Shown piece after piece: positions 19,026-28,094 of a stretch of 64,000 bases of DNA. The number at the start of each line of letters is the position of its first letter. Position 1 is the stretch's first letter. The translations under genes and the position numbers were made by a program. The notes below the pieces were generated by a model. The model saw nothing but the letters and a program-made list of their open reading frames with translations. It searched no databases and was not told the DNA's origin. This DNA is from Rubrivivax sp. (GTDB lineage: Bacteria; Pseudomonadota; Gammaproteobacteria; Burkholderiales; Burkholderiaceae_C), in NCBI GenBank assembly GCA_030653385.1, contig JAURZM010000013.1, positions 93,759-157,758 of the forward strand. Reading direction: 5' to 3'.

Positions 19026-20147
19026 TCAACGGCGGCCGAAGTAGTGGTTGTAGGCCATCTTGAAGTCGACCGTGTAGTCGTTCCACCACGAGCCGGCGCG
19101 ACCGGCGAAGACCTTTTGCGAGTCGATGACTTTCTTGAACAGCGGGTTTTCGCCGCTGCGCTTGGCGATGATCTTGTCCCAGGAGGCCAGCTGAGCGCGC
19201 AGGATGGCGTCGGGCGTCTTGTAGAACTTCACGCCGGCATTCTTCAGCTCGATGTAGTCCTTCGAATTTCTGTCTGCCGCCTTCCAGCTCATGTCGGCGC
19301 TGGCCGCCTCGACAGCGTTGTCGATGATGGCTTTCAGCTCGGCCGGCAGCGCGTCGAGCTTGCCCTTGTTGAAGAGGATCTCGAACTGCTCGCCGCTCTG
19401 ATGGAAGCTCTGCAGCATGCAGTTCTTCACCACGTCGGGGAAGCCCAGCAGGCGATCGGAGCTGGCGTTGTTGAACTCGGCGCCGTCGATCAGGCCGCGG
19501 TCCAGCGCTGGCACGATCTCACCACCGGGCAGCGGGTTCACGGCCATGCCCATGTCGGTGTACATGTCCACCGCCAGGCCCACGGTACGGAACTTCTGGC
19601 CTTTGAGGTCGTTCAGGTTGGCAATCGGCTTCTTGAACCAGCCAAAGGGCTGGGTGGGCATCGGGCCGTACAGGTAGGACACGACGTCCAGATTCAGGCT
19701 CTTGTAGATCTCGGTCAGCAGTTCCTTGCCGCCGCCGTACTTGTGCCAGGACAGCAGCATGTTCGGGTCCATGCCGAACGAGGGCCCCGAGCCCCACAGC
19801 GCCAGCGCGCTGTTCTTGCCGTAGTGGTAGGCCACGACACCGTGGCCGCCGTCCAGGGTGCCCTTGGCGACGGCTTCCAGCAACTGGAAGGCCGGCACCA
19901 CGGCGCCGGCAGGGAGCACCTCGATCTTCAGTCGGCCACCGGCCATTTTGTTCACCTTCTCGGTGAAGTCGACGGCGTACTCGTGGAAGATGTCCTTCGA
20001 TGGCCAGGTGCTCTGGAAACGCAGCGACGTGGTCTGGGCCGTCGAGACCATGGGCGTGGCCAGCGCGCCGGCGCCGACGGCACCGGCGGCAGCGGTCTTG
20101 ATGAAACGGCGGCGCTGCGCGGGTGGCTTTTGGTGGGCTTCGGTCAT
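19026..20147 (-). CDS. dctP: TRAP transporter substrate-binding protein (DctP, Tat-exported)
   Basis: Periplasmic receptor of 373 residues. The start at 20147 yields a twin-arginine signal (QRRRFIKTAAAGAVGAGALA...STAQ). The mature protein (LRFQSTWPSKDIFHEYAVDF, GRLKIEVLPAGAVVPAFQLLEAV, GMDPNMLLSWHKYGGG, PLPGGEIVPALDRGLIDGAEF) matches the TakP/mannitol-chloroaromatic-type DctP group, whose known ligands are often 2-oxo acids or other carboxylates, sometimes with a metal. GGAGACC precedes the ATG. A longer upstream start would spoil the signal. First gene of dctP-QM; the ligand cannot be read from sequence. Confidence 0.92.
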   Translation of the reverse strand: MTEAHQKPPAQRRRFIKTAAAGAVGAGALATPMVSTAQTTSLRFQSTWPSKDIFHEYAVDFTEKVNKMAGGRLKIEVLPAGAVVPAFQLLEAVAKGTLDGGHGVVAYHYGKNSALALWGSGPSFGMDPNMLLSWHKYGGGKELLTEIYKSLNLDVVSYLYGPMPTQPFGWFKKPIANLNDLKGQKFRTVGLAVDMYTDMGMAVNPLPGGEIVPALDRGLIDGAEFNNASSDRLLGFPDVVKNCMLQSFHQSGEQFEILFNKGKLDALPAELKAIIDNAVEAASADMSWKAADRNSKDYIELKNAGVKFYKTPDAILRAQLASWDKIIAKRSGENPLFKKVIDSQKVFAGRAGSWWNDYTVDFKMAYNHYFGRR

Positions 20148-20319
20148 GAGCGGTCTCCGGATTGGTTTGGTGGGCGCCACAGAGACACAGCGAACGGGAC
20201 TGGGCGCAGAAAACAAACTGACTATTGACCCGTGCCTGCGTGGCGGCAACTCGGTCTAACCCGAAAGCCCGGCACACAGCGCGGGCGAAGCAGTTTTGAC
20301 CCAGGCAGCGTAATGCGAT

Positions 20320-20925
20320 TCAGCGGACGAGCCGTCCTTCGACCTGCACCACCAGGCGCACGCGGTCGCTGATCAGCGGCAGGCCGAAGGTGGCGCCGAA
20401 GCTGCTGCGCAGCACCTCACCTTCGAAGTCGCCGCCGCAGACTTCGTCGGGCCCATCTTGTCGGCAGCCAAACTGCCGCGCAAACAGCGACAGCGGCTGG
20501 CTCACGCCACGCAGCGTGAATTCGCCGCGCACCTCGGCCACCCGGTCACCGTCGAAGCGCACCGTGCGGGCGACAAAAAAGGCCTCGGGGTGTTCGGTGC
20601 TGGCCAGCAGGTCTTCCTGGCGCAGGCGTGCGTTGAACACCGGAATGCCGGTGTCGACGCTGGCCGTGCTGACGCGGATGTCAACTTCGCCGCTGCCTGC
20701 CGTGCGGTTCAGCACCACGCTGCCGGCGACCGGCCCGAAACGCCCGCGCGACGTCGAGGTGCCGAAATGCAGCACTTCGAAGTGCACGAAGCTGTGATGC
20801 GGGTCGAGCAGGTAGACGGCCGCTTGCGCTTGCGCTGCCGCTTGCGAATGGGCTGCAGTGGTGCACAGCCACAGCGCAGCCCCGGCTGCGAGCTGCCAGG
20901 CACATCGGGAGGATGAGGTGAGCAT
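20320..20925 (-). CDS. YceI family periplasmic protein, copy 3
   Basis: Lipocalin-like secreted protein of 201 residues, last gene of a cytochrome b561/YceI cluster. After an Ala-rich signal peptide it has YLLDPHHSFVHFEVLHFGTSTSRGRF and ASTEHPEAFFVA, the YceI pattern that binds polyprenoids such as ubiquinone-8. Two cysteines flank the region FGCRQDGPDEVCGG, as in copy 2. It is the most diverged of the three copies. The ATG at 20925 was preferred over an in-frame TTG six codons upstream; the evidence between them is slight. Confidence 0.88.
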   Translation of the reverse strand: MLTSSSRCAWQLAAGAALWLCTTAAHSQAAAQAQAAVYLLDPHHSFVHFEVLHFGTSTSRGRFGPVAGSVVLNRTAGSGEVDIRVSTASVDTGIPVFNARLRQEDLLASTEHPEAFFVARTVRFDGDRVAEVRGEFTLRGVSQPLSLFARQFGCRQDGPDEVCGGDFEGEVLRSSFGATFGLPLISDRVRLVVQVEGRLVR

Positions 20926-20986
20926 CACCCGATGCTGCCGCAAAGTCGAGCGACGCGCAGCCGCGCCGCCAACAGCCGTTCCAGGC

Positions 20987-21556
20987 TTATTGCTTGATGG
21001 CCTCGACCTGGATCAGCAGGCGCACGTTGTCCGGCGCCACCACCGGCAGGCCGTAGCCCAGGCCCCATTGGCTGCGCTGGATGGTCGTTTCGAAGTCGCC
21101 GCCGCACACTTCGCGCTTGAACATCGGGTTGTTGTAGCAGTTGAAGTTGCTGGCCTTCAGCGTGACGGGGTTGCTCTTGCCCATCAGCGTGAGCGTGCCT
21201 TCGACGGCCGTCACCTTGTCTCCGGCAAACACGAACTTGTTGCTGACGAACTTGGCCGTGGGGTGTTCGGCGGTGTTGAACAGGTCCTTGCTCTTCAGGT
21301 GGCCGTCGAAGGGCGGCACGCCGGTGTTGATGGAGTTCATGTCGATGGTCAGTTCCACACGCCCGGTCTTGCCTGCGCGGTCGAACTGCACCGTGCCTTC
21401 TTTTTTGTCCCAGCGGCCGCGGTTGGTGCTGGTGCCGAAGTGGCCGATCTCGAAGCTGACGAAGGTGTGGGTGGGGTCGATGGCGTAGCTGGCGGTCTGG
21501 GCGTGGGCGGCACCAAAAGCCAGCAGGCATGCAGCGGCTGCGACGAAAGTCTTCAT
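20987..21556 (-). CDS. YceI family periplasmic protein, copy 2
   Basis: Secreted protein of 189 residues with signal MKTFVAAAACLLAFGAAHAQ. It shows YAIDPTHTFVSFEIGHFGTS, SINTGVPPFDGHLKSKDLF and FNTAEHPTAKFVSNKFVF, the core of the YceI lipocalin fold, plus the cysteine pair in NCYNNPMFKREVCGGDF. Copy 3 is clearly its paralogue (GHFGTSTNRGRW against LHFGTSTSRGRF). The start at 21556 follows CCCGGAG with good spacing. It lies 50 bases after copy 1 in the same direction and is probably co-transcribed with cytochrome b561. Confidence 0.92.
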   Translation of the reverse strand: MKTFVAAAACLLAFGAAHAQTASYAIDPTHTFVSFEIGHFGTSTNRGRWDKKEGTVQFDRAGKTGRVELTIDMNSINTGVPPFDGHLKSKDLFNTAEHPTAKFVSNKFVFAGDKVTAVEGTLTLMGKSNPVTLKASNFNCYNNPMFKREVCGGDFETTIQRSQWGLGYGLPVVAPDNVRLLIQVEAIKQ

Positions 21557-21606
21557 GGGTAACTCCGGGGGGTTGGAAGGAGAAGGGACGTGCCTGGTGT
21601 GCCGCA

Positions 21607-22197
21607 CTACAGCGGCGCCAGACCGCTGAGCACGAGCTTGAATCGCACCTGGATGTCATTGGCGAGCATCGAGGTGTCGGACCACTCGGCCTCGCCCACC
21701 TTGAACTCCAGCCGCTTGATGCCAAAGGTGCCGCTGGCCGTGCTGGTGTTGCCGGACTGAACCACCTGCACGGGCACGGTCACGTCACGAACGGAACCCT
21801 TGATCGACAGCTTGCCCGTGACCTCGAACTTGCCTGCCCCTGCTGCCTTGATGGCGCTGGATTGGAAGGTGGCCTGCGGAAACTTCGCGGCGTTCAACCA
21901 CGTGGCCTTGGGCACTTCGGCGTCGAGCTCGGCGCTGCCAAAACGGGCGCTGCCGGTGTCGATGGTGAAGGCCACCGAGCCGGCTTCGGGCTTTTTGGGG
22001 TCCAGCGTGATCTGCGCGCTGAACTTGCCGAACCTGCCTTCCACCGGTACACCCATCTGGCGTGTGGTGAAGGCAATTTCGCTGCCGACGGGCACCAGTT
22101 GTGCGGGCTTGGGCTGAGCCTGAGCGGGATGCCATGCCGCGCCCAACAGGGCCACAGCCAGCGTGGCGGCGAACAGGGAAAAGGATGTCTTGGTCAT
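21607..22197 (-). CDS. YceI family periplasmic protein, copy 1
   Basis: Secreted protein of 196 residues; signal peptide up to HPAQAQ. The mature part carries VPVGSEIAFTTRQMGVPVEG, KFSAQITLDPKKPEAG and NAAKFPQATFQSS, typical of the YceI subfamily that accompanies b561 cytochromes. It lacks the cysteine pair of the other two copies and is distant from them, so it is an older paralogue rather than a recent duplicate. It starts 19 bases after the cytochrome stop. A role as quinone or lipid carrier next to the cytochrome is inferred. Confidence 0.9.
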   Translation of the reverse strand: MTKTSFSLFAATLAVALLGAAWHPAQAQPKPAQLVPVGSEIAFTTRQMGVPVEGRFGKFSAQITLDPKKPEAGSVAFTIDTGSARFGSAELDAEVPKATWLNAAKFPQATFQSSAIKAAGAGKFEVTGKLSIKGSVRDVTVPVQVVQSGNTSTASGTFGIKRLEFKVGEAEWSDTSMLANDIQVRFKLVLSGLAPL

Positions 22198-22216
22198 GGC
22201 AGGTTTTCAGGGGAAA

Positions 22217-22765
22217 TCAGGCGCGACCGGGCCACATGCGGTGCAGCAGGCCGTCGCGGTCGATGAACTGGTGCTTGAGTGCGCCGGCCACGTGCAATGC
22301 GATGACCGCGCCCAGCGCATAGGCCAGCCAGTGGTGCAGGGGCTTCAGGCTCTCGGACAGTTCACGGTTCACCGGCACCCAGTCGGGCAGCGGCAAGACG
22401 CCGAACAAGACGATGGGAAAACCGGCGGCCGAGCTGTAGGCCCAGCCCGCCAGCGGCACGGCAAAAAACAGCACGTACAGCGCCAGGTGCGCGCCATGCG
22501 CCGCCCGGCTCTGCCAGGCCGGCATCGGCAGTTCGGCCGGCGGGCGATGCGTCAGGCGCCAGAGCAAGCGGGCAGCCGACAGCAACAGGATCAGCACCCC
22601 GGCCCACTTGTGCCAGTTGTAGAGCTTCAGCCGGGTGGGTGAAAAGGGCAGGCCGGTCATGTACAGGCCGACGCCGAGCGAGCCCAGGATCATCAGCGCC
22701 AGCAGCCAGTGCAGCGCGATGCTCACGGGGTGGTACTTGGCGACGGCGTGGCTTGGGCTGGTCAT
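22217..22765 (-). CDS. Cytochrome b561 family membrane protein
   Basis: Four-helix di-heme membrane cytochrome of 182 residues. Candidate heme-ligand histidines are visible in ALHWLLALMILG (helix 1), YNWHKWAGVL (helix 2), HGAHLALYVLFF (helix 3) and LHHWLAYALGAVIALHVAGA (helix 4). The family (CybB/YodB/YceJ) moves electrons between ubiquinol and other acceptors, and E. coli yceJ is likewise next to yceI. It is the first gene of the b561-YceI-YceI-YceI operon. Confidence 0.92.
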   Translation of the reverse strand: MTSPSHAVAKYHPVSIALHWLLALMILGSLGVGLYMTGLPFSPTRLKLYNWHKWAGVLILLLSAARLLWRLTHRPPAELPMPAWQSRAAHGAHLALYVLFFAVPLAGWAYSSAAGFPIVLFGVLPLPDWVPVNRELSESLKPLHHWLAYALGAVIALHVAGALKHQFIDRDGLLHRMWPGRA

Positions 22766-22804
22766 GTTGCATCGCAGTATCCCGGCCCGCCCGCCACGCC
22801 GCGT

Positions 22805-23671
22805 TCAAGGCATTTGATCGACGCCGTCACCGCAGCCGAATGACCTTGACCCACCGATGGCATCCGCTTCGGGCGTCAGGCCATGGCGCAGTCCGAAGTC
22901 CAGCGTCACCAGGGCCGCGTCCAGCGTCATCGCGCCGCTGAGCGCGTGGGCCAGGGCCCGGGCCACGGGCAGGCACTCGAAACGGGCCACTTCACCGTCC
23001 TGGTTGACGGGGACGGTGCCGGCGGGCAAAGGCAAGTCGAAGCCGTGCAGGTCTTCGAGCTGCAGGCCCTCGGCGATATCGCGGTGCAGGCGGATGACGC
23101 TGGTGGCACGCGCCGCAGCCATCTGCGCGGGGCTCAGGCCGGCTTCTTCCCAGCCTTCTCGCACCAGGGCCTGAAGTGGTGTCTGGCCCATCGGCACGCC
23201 GCCACCAACCAGGTTGTCCAGCAGGCCCGGGTCGGTGGCCTTGGTCGGCGAGCGGTGGGCGATCCACAGGTGGGTGGGGCGGCCTTGGGCGTCGGCCACA
23301 TAGCCGTTGGCATGCGCGCCCAGGGTCAGCGTGCCCCAGAAGCGCGCTGCCGCACGTTCGGTGCACGCCAGGTGTTCGCCTGTGCCGGGGTCGGTGATGG
23401 CAAACAGTTCATCGCGCCAGGCCCGGACGAGTCCTTGATCGCGAAGCGCGGCGTTGATGCTGGCCAGGGCGGCGTTGCGGTCGGTGGCCGTCAAGGACAC
23501 CGAATAGGCCTGCACCGCCAGCCACTGCGGCCAGATGCGCAAGGCCTGCAGATGGGCGCGGGCCACCGAGCCCACCTCGCGCCCGTCGATGAAAAACGGC
23601 ACACGGGCCAGCGGGTCGTGCGCCAGGGCCGCCGCTTGCACTGAAGCCCAGACGGCGCTGGCCCCCTTCAT
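22805..23671 (-). CDS. Nudix hydrolase with DUF4743 N-terminal domain
   Basis: Protein of 288 residues: an N-terminal DUF4743 domain (about 1-120) and a Nudix domain with the box GGVPMGQTPLQALVREGWEE followed by AGL. The core REGWEEAGL is intact, but the first conserved glutamate of G-x5-E is glutamine here. Relatives include the C-terminal part of fungal Tnr3 and yeast YJR142W, which remove damaged thiamine diphosphates; that activity is a reasonable guess. It starts 22 bases downstream of the indolepyruvate oxidoreductase, itself a thiamine-diphosphate enzyme, which fits a cofactor-repair role. Confidence 0.85.
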   Translation of the reverse strand: MKGASAVWASVQAAALAHDPLARVPFFIDGREVGSVARAHLQALRIWPQWLAVQAYSVSLTATDRNAALASINAALRDQGLVRAWRDELFAITDPGTGEHLACTERAAARFWGTLTLGAHANGYVADAQGRPTHLWIAHRSPTKATDPGLLDNLVGGGVPMGQTPLQALVREGWEEAGLSPAQMAAARATSVIRLHRDIAEGLQLEDLHGFDLPLPAGTVPVNQDGEVARFECLPVARALAHALSGAMTLDAALVTLDFGLRHGLTPEADAIGGSRSFGCGDGVDQMP

Positions 23672-23693
23672 GCGCCGCTGGGGTGCAAATGGC

Positions 23694-26600
23694 TCAAGCC
23701 GCCTGCTGCAGCGGCCCGGCGCGCCAGCGCTGCATCAAGGCGTTCCACTTCGGCCGCGCCGCCGCCAGGTGCCTTTCCTTGACGTGGCCGTAGCCGCGGA
23801 TCTCTTCGGGGATGCGTGCGATTTCTGCCGCCAGAGCGCGGTTGTCGGCGTTCAGCGTCTTCAGCAGCTCGTCGATGCAGGTCTGGTACTCGCCGATCAG
23901 CGCACGTTCGGTCTGGCGTTCTTCGCTGCGGCCGAAGAAGTCCAGCGCTGTGCCCCGCAGGCCCTTCATCTTGGCCAGCACGCCAAAGGCGCTGCGCATC
24001 CAGGGGCCGAAAGGCTTCTTCACCAGTTCGCCCTTGTCGTTTTTCTTGGCAGTCAGCGGCGGCGCCAGGTGGTGCACCAGCTTGTAGTCACCTTCGAACA
24101 TGCCGGCGATCTTGGCCGTGAAGGCCGGGTCGGTGTGCAGGCGCGCAACCTCGTACTCGTCCTTGTAGGCCATCAGCTTGAAGAGGTAACGCGCCACGGC
24201 TTCGCTCAGGGCGGTGCCGCCCTTTTCACCCACGGCCCGGGTTTCCGCCGCCTGCACCTTCTCGACAAAAGCCTTGTAGCGCGCCGCGTAGGCCGCGTCC
24301 TGGTAGCCGGTGAGGAAGTCCACCCGTGTGGCCACCATCTCGGCCAGTGCGGGCTTCTTCACGAACTGGATCACGGCAGAACCTTCGCTCGCTCGCGCAA
24401 GCGCTCCCTCGGCCTTGAACAGCGCCTGCACGGCGGCCAGGTCGTGCGCACAACGCCGGCCCCAGTCGAAGGCGGCCTTGTTGTTGTCGATCTGCACACC
24501 GTTGAGTTCGATGGCGCGCGTGATGGCTGCCAGGCTGAGCGGGATGCGACCCTTCTGCCACGCGTAACCCATCATCAGCGGGTTGGTGTAGATGCTGTCG
24601 CCCAGCATCTGCACGGCCACGGTTTCTGCGTCGAAGGCACCGACCAGCGCGTCACCCACGCTGGCGCGAATGGCCGTTTCACAGTTGCCACCCGGCGACT
24701 TCCAGTCCGGGTTTTTCACGAAGGCCGCCGTCGGTGTGCCGTGGGTGTTCAGCGCCACGAAGGTGCGGCCCTGCTGCATCACGGTCAGCGTGTATTTCGC
24801 GGCACCGACGATGCTGTCGCAGGCAATCACCAGGTCGGCCTGCGCGGTGTCGACCTTGGTGGTGTGGATGGCCTCGGGCCGGTTGGCAATCTGGATGTGG
24901 CTCCAGGTGGCGCCGCCCTTCTGCGCCAGGCCGCCGGCGTCTTGCGTGACCACGCCTTTGCCTTCCAGGTGTGCGGCCATGCCCAGCAATTGCCCGATGG
25001 TGATGACACCCGTGCCACCCACGCCACCGACCACGATGCCCCAGGCCTTTTCGGCCAGCGGCAGGCTGGGTTCCGGAATGGGCGGCAGCCCGCTCACGTC
25101 GCCCTTGACCGCCTTCTTCGGCTTCTTCAGCTGCCCACCTTCGACGGTGACGAAGCTGGGGCAGAAGCCCTTCACGCAGCTGTAGTCCTTGTTGCAGCTG
25201 TTCTGGTTGATGCGGCGCTTGCGGCCGAATTCGGTCTCGACGGGTTCCACCGACAGGCAGTTGCTCTGCACGCTGCAGTCGCCGCAGCCTTCGCACACCA
25301 GCTCGTTGATGACGACGCGCTTTTCGGGGTCGACCATCTTGCCGCGCTTGCGGCGGCGGCGCTTTTCGGTCGCGCAGGTCTGGTCATAGATGATGGCCGT
25401 GGTGCCCTTGATCTCGCGGAACTGGCGCTGCAGAGTGTCCAGCTCGTCGCGGTGGTGCACGGTGACCCCGGCTTCCAGGGTCACACCCTGGTACTTCTCG
25501 GGCTGGTCGGTCACGATGATCAGCTTGGCCACACCTTCGGCCAGCAGGCTCTTGTGGATCTGGATCACGCTGTGGCCTTCGGGTCTTTCGCCCACCTGCT
25601 GGCCACCGGTCATCGCCACGGCGTCGTTGTAGAGCACCTTGTAGGTGATGTTCACGCCGGCCGCGATGCTCTGGCGGATGGCCAGGATGCCGCTGTGGAA
25701 GTAGGTGCCGTCGCCAAGATTGGCGAACACATGCGTGTCGGTCGTGAACGGCGACTGGCCGACCCACGCCACCCCTTCGCCGCCCATCTGGCTGAAGGTG
25801 GTGGTGCTGCGGTCCATCCACACCGCCATGTAGTGGCAGCCGATGCCGGCCAGCGCGCGGCTGCCTTCGGGCACCCGCGTGCTGGTGTTGTGCGGGCAGC
25901 CGCTGCAGAACCAGGGCGCGCGTTCGCCGGTGTCGGTCTTCAGTTCGATCAGCTGCTGTTCACGCGCGGCCAGCACGGCCAGGCGCTGGTCCATGCGCGC
26001 GACGATGTCCTGCGGGACGCCTCGCTTTTTCAGCCGCTTGGCGATGGCCTTGGCGATGATGGCCGGTGTCAGGTCGGCCTTGGCGCGCAGCAGCCAGTTG
26101 TCGCTGGGGTTGGGCATGGCCCATTCGCCGCCGGAAAAGTCGCCTTCGGGTTCGTCGAACTTGCCCAGCACATTGGGCCGCACGTCGGCGCGCCAGTTGT
26201 AGAGCTCGTCCTTCAGCTGGTACTCGATGACCTGGCGCTTTTCTTCGACGACCAGGATCTCCTGCAGCCCCTGTGCGAAGTCGCGGGTGATGGTGGCTTC
26301 CAGCGGCCACACCACGTTGACCTTGTGCAGGCGGACGCCCAGTTCACGGCAGGTGTGATCGTCCAGACCCAGGTCGTTCAGCGCCTGGCGTGTGTCGTTG
26401 AAAGCCTTGCCGCTGGCGATGATGCCGAAGCGGTCCTGCGGCGTGGCAATGACGTTGTGGTTCAGCTTGTTGGCCCGCACGTAGGCCAGCGCCGCGTACC
26501 ACTTGTAGTCCATCAGCCGCGCTTCCTGCTCCAGTGGCTGGTCGGGCCAGCGGATGTGCAGGCCACCACTGGGCATGATGAAGTCCTCGGGCAGCACGAT

Positions 26601-27293
26601 CTTCACGCGGTCGGGGTCGATGTACACCGAGGCCGAAGACTCGACCACTTCCTGGATCGTCTTCATGCCACTCCACACGCCACTGAAGCGACTCATGGCA
26701 AAGGCGTGCAGGCCCATGTCCAGGATGTCCTGCACATTGCTCGGGAAAAACACCGGCAGGCCGCAGGCCTTGAAGATGTGGTCGCTCTGGTGGGCGGCGG
26801 TGCTGCTCTTGCTGACGTGGTCGTCGCCGGCAATGGCGATCACACCGCCGTGTTTGCTGGTGCCCGCCATGTTGGCGTGTTTGAAGACATCGCTGCAGCG
26901 GTCCACGCCCGGGCCCTTGCCGTACCAGATGCCAAACACGCCGTCGTACTTCTTGCTCTGCGGGTACAGGTCGAGCTGCTGCGTGCCCCACACCGCGGTG
27001 GCGCCCAGTTCTTCGTTCACGCCCGGCTGGAAGACGATGTGGTTGTCGGCCAGGTGTTTCTTGGCCGCCCATAGCGCCTGGTCGTAACCCCCCAGCGGAC
27101 TGCCGCGGTAACCGCTGATGAAGCCGCCGGTGTTCAGCCCCGCCAGCGCGTCGCGCTGACGCTGCAGCATGGGCAGCCGCACCAGCGCTTGAACGCCGCT
27201 CATGAAAGCGCGGCCGGCACCCAGGCTGTACTTGTCGTCCAGCGTGGCGGTTTCCAGGGCCTTGCGGATGGACTCGGGCAGAGGGGCGTTCAT
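23694..27293 (-). CDS. Indolepyruvate ferredoxin oxidoreductase, single-chain
   Basis: Large cytoplasmic enzyme of 1,199 residues that oxidatively decarboxylates aryl pyruvates or related 2-oxo acids to acyl-CoA, using thiamine diphosphate and iron-sulfur clusters. Visible are the N-terminal pyruvate-oxidoreductase domain (SGYRGSPLGGYDQAL), the ThDP domain (CSGCPHNTST; GDGTYFHSG; YKVLYNDAVAMTGGQ), two cysteine clusters near residues 680 and 720 (CEGCGDCSVQSNC and CNKDYSCVKGFC), and the C-terminal gamma domain (GGVGGTGVITIGQLLG). The start at 27293 (MNAPLPESIRKALE) fits the family. A divergent Lrp regulator and a downstream Nudix gene complete the locus. Confidence 0.92.
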   Translation of the reverse strand: MNAPLPESIRKALETATLDDKYSLGAGRAFMSGVQALVRLPMLQRQRDALAGLNTGGFISGYRGSPLGGYDQALWAAKKHLADNHIVFQPGVNEELGATAVWGTQQLDLYPQSKKYDGVFGIWYGKGPGVDRCSDVFKHANMAGTSKHGGVIAIAGDDHVSKSSTAAHQSDHIFKACGLPVFFPSNVQDILDMGLHAFAMSRFSGVWSGMKTIQEVVESSASVYIDPDRVKIVLPEDFIMPSGGLHIRWPDQPLEQEARLMDYKWYAALAYVRANKLNHNVIATPQDRFGIIASGKAFNDTRQALNDLGLDDHTCRELGVRLHKVNVVWPLEATITRDFAQGLQEILVVEEKRQVIEYQLKDELYNWRADVRPNVLGKFDEPEGDFSGGEWAMPNPSDNWLLRAKADLTPAIIAKAIAKRLKKRGVPQDIVARMDQRLAVLAAREQQLIELKTDTGERAPWFCSGCPHNTSTRVPEGSRALAGIGCHYMAVWMDRSTTTFSQMGGEGVAWVGQSPFTTDTHVFANLGDGTYFHSGILAIRQSIAAGVNITYKVLYNDAVAMTGGQQVGERPEGHSVIQIHKSLLAEGVAKLIIVTDQPEKYQGVTLEAGVTVHHRDELDTLQRQFREIKGTTAIIYDQTCATEKRRRRKRGKMVDPEKRVVINELVCEGCGDCSVQSNCLSVEPVETEFGRKRRINQNSCNKDYSCVKGFCPSFVTVEGGQLKKPKKAVKGDVSGLPPIPEPSLPLAEKAWGIVVGGVGGTGVITIGQLLGMAAHLEGKGVVTQDAGGLAQKGGATWSHIQIANRPEAIHTTKVDTAQADLVIACDSIVGAAKYTLTVMQQGRTFVALNTHGTPTAAFVKNPDWKSPGGNCETAIRASVGDALVGAFDAETVAVQMLGDSIYTNPLMMGYAWQKGRIPLSLAAITRAIELNGVQIDNNKAAFDWGRRCAHDLAAVQALFKAEGALARASEGSAVIQFVKKPALAEMVATRVDFLTGYQDAAYAARYKAFVEKVQAAETRAVGEKGGTALSEAVARYLFKLMAYKDEYEVARLHTDPAFTAKIAGMFEGDYKLVHHLAPPLTAKKNDKGELVKKPFGPWMRSAFGVLAKMKGLRGTALDFFGRSEERQTERALIGEYQTCIDELLKTLNADNRALAAEIARIPEEIRGYGHVKERHLAAARPKWNALMQRWRAGPLQQAA

Positions 27294-27385
27294 GCGGGGC
27301 AACTCCTGGCGCGACACGGCGCTCAATGGGGGGTTCAGGCTGCGCGGAAGTTTAGGCAAAGCCGCGCTTCATGTCTTTTCTTTTG

Positions 27386-27401
27386 ATGCCCGTTCAGGCA
27401 T
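27386..27401. promoter_or_regulatory. Palindrome in the oxidoreductase/lrp divergent region, site 1
   Basis: ATGCCCGTTCAGGCAT has perfect ATGCC/GGCAT arms with six bases between them, 15 bases long in outline like Lrp-family sites. It lies between the two divergent starts. Confidence 0.35.
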
Positions 27402-27414
27402 GCTCTGCGCAAGG

Positions 27415-27428
27415 TTCTTGCTCAAGAA
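27415..27428. promoter_or_regulatory. Palindrome in the oxidoreductase/lrp divergent region, site 2
   Basis: TTCTTG-CT-CAAGAA is a perfect 14-bp palindrome 17 bases before the lrp ATG, well placed for autoregulation by the encoded Lrp protein. Confidence 0.45.
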
Positions 27429-27445
27429 CGAGAAGAGAGCATCGA

Positions 27446-28015
27446 ATGGCGCTGAAGAGGCCCACATCAGAGAAAACCCCTGCTTCGGCGCCCGGGCTCG
27501 CGCACGAGCCTGGCGAGCCCACCGTGGCCCAAGGCAAGGCGCTGGACCGGTATGACCTCGCGCTGCTGCGGGAATTGCAGGCCGACGCGCGCCTGTCCAA
27601 TGCCGAACTCGCTTCGCGCATCGGCCTGAGTGCCGCACCCACCTGGCGTCGCGTGAAGTGGCTCGAAGAGCAGGGCTACATCACCGGCTACCGGGCCGAA
27701 CTCGACCGTCGCAAGATCGGCCTGGGCGTGCTGGCCTTCGTTCGGCTGGACGCCGAGCGCAACAACAGCGACAGCACCCGCGCGCTGGAAGACGCCATCC
27801 GCGCGCGGCCCGAGGTGGTGGCCTGCCACTACATCAGCGGCACCGGCACCTTCGAGTTGCAGGTGGTGGCCACCGACCTGGATGCCTTTTCTCGCCTGGC
27901 CATGGACGTGCTGTTCAAGCTGCCCAACGTGAAAGACCTGCACACCAGCTTTTCGCTGGGCGAAGTCAAGGCCGGAGGTGTGCTGCCGCTCAATCACCTG
28001 GGGCGTGGGGCTTGA
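27446..28015 (+). CDS. Lrp/AsnC-family regulator (oxidoreductase-linked)
   Basis: Regulator of 189 residues, with a 35-residue polar N-terminal extension absent from short family members. The HTH is at about 55-85 (LSNAELASRIGLSAAPTWRRVK) and the RAM ligand domain follows (VVACHYISGTGTFELQVVATDL, LPNVKDLHTSFSLGEVK). Lrp relatives commonly sense amino acids. Being divergent from indolepyruvate oxidoreductase it probably controls aromatic or branched amino-acid catabolism. AGAAGAGAGC precedes the ATG at 27446. Confidence 0.9.
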   Translation: MALKRPTSEKTPASAPGLAHEPGEPTVAQGKALDRYDLALLRELQADARLSNAELASRIGLSAAPTWRRVKWLEEQGYITGYRAELDRRKIGLGVLAFVRLDAERNNSDSTRALEDAIRARPEVVACHYISGTGTFELQVVATDLDAFSRLAMDVLFKLPNVKDLHTSFSLGEVKAGGVLPLNHLGRGA

Positions 28016-28094
28016 AGGCCGGGCAGGAGCCCCGGCTTGCGATACCCTCACACGTCATGCCAGCCTGCCCCCCGCTTCCGTGCCTGACCGAGCC

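Noticed and set aside
20226..20319. Terminator after the third YceI gene (GCCCG/CGGGC stem)
   Set aside because: The stem is short, the loop long and there is no T-run; not called as a feature.
23535..27074. A plus-strand open frame of about 1,180 codons opposite the indolepyruvate oxidoreductase
   Set aside because: Antisense shadow; no family features, and the opposite strand encodes a full conserved enzyme.
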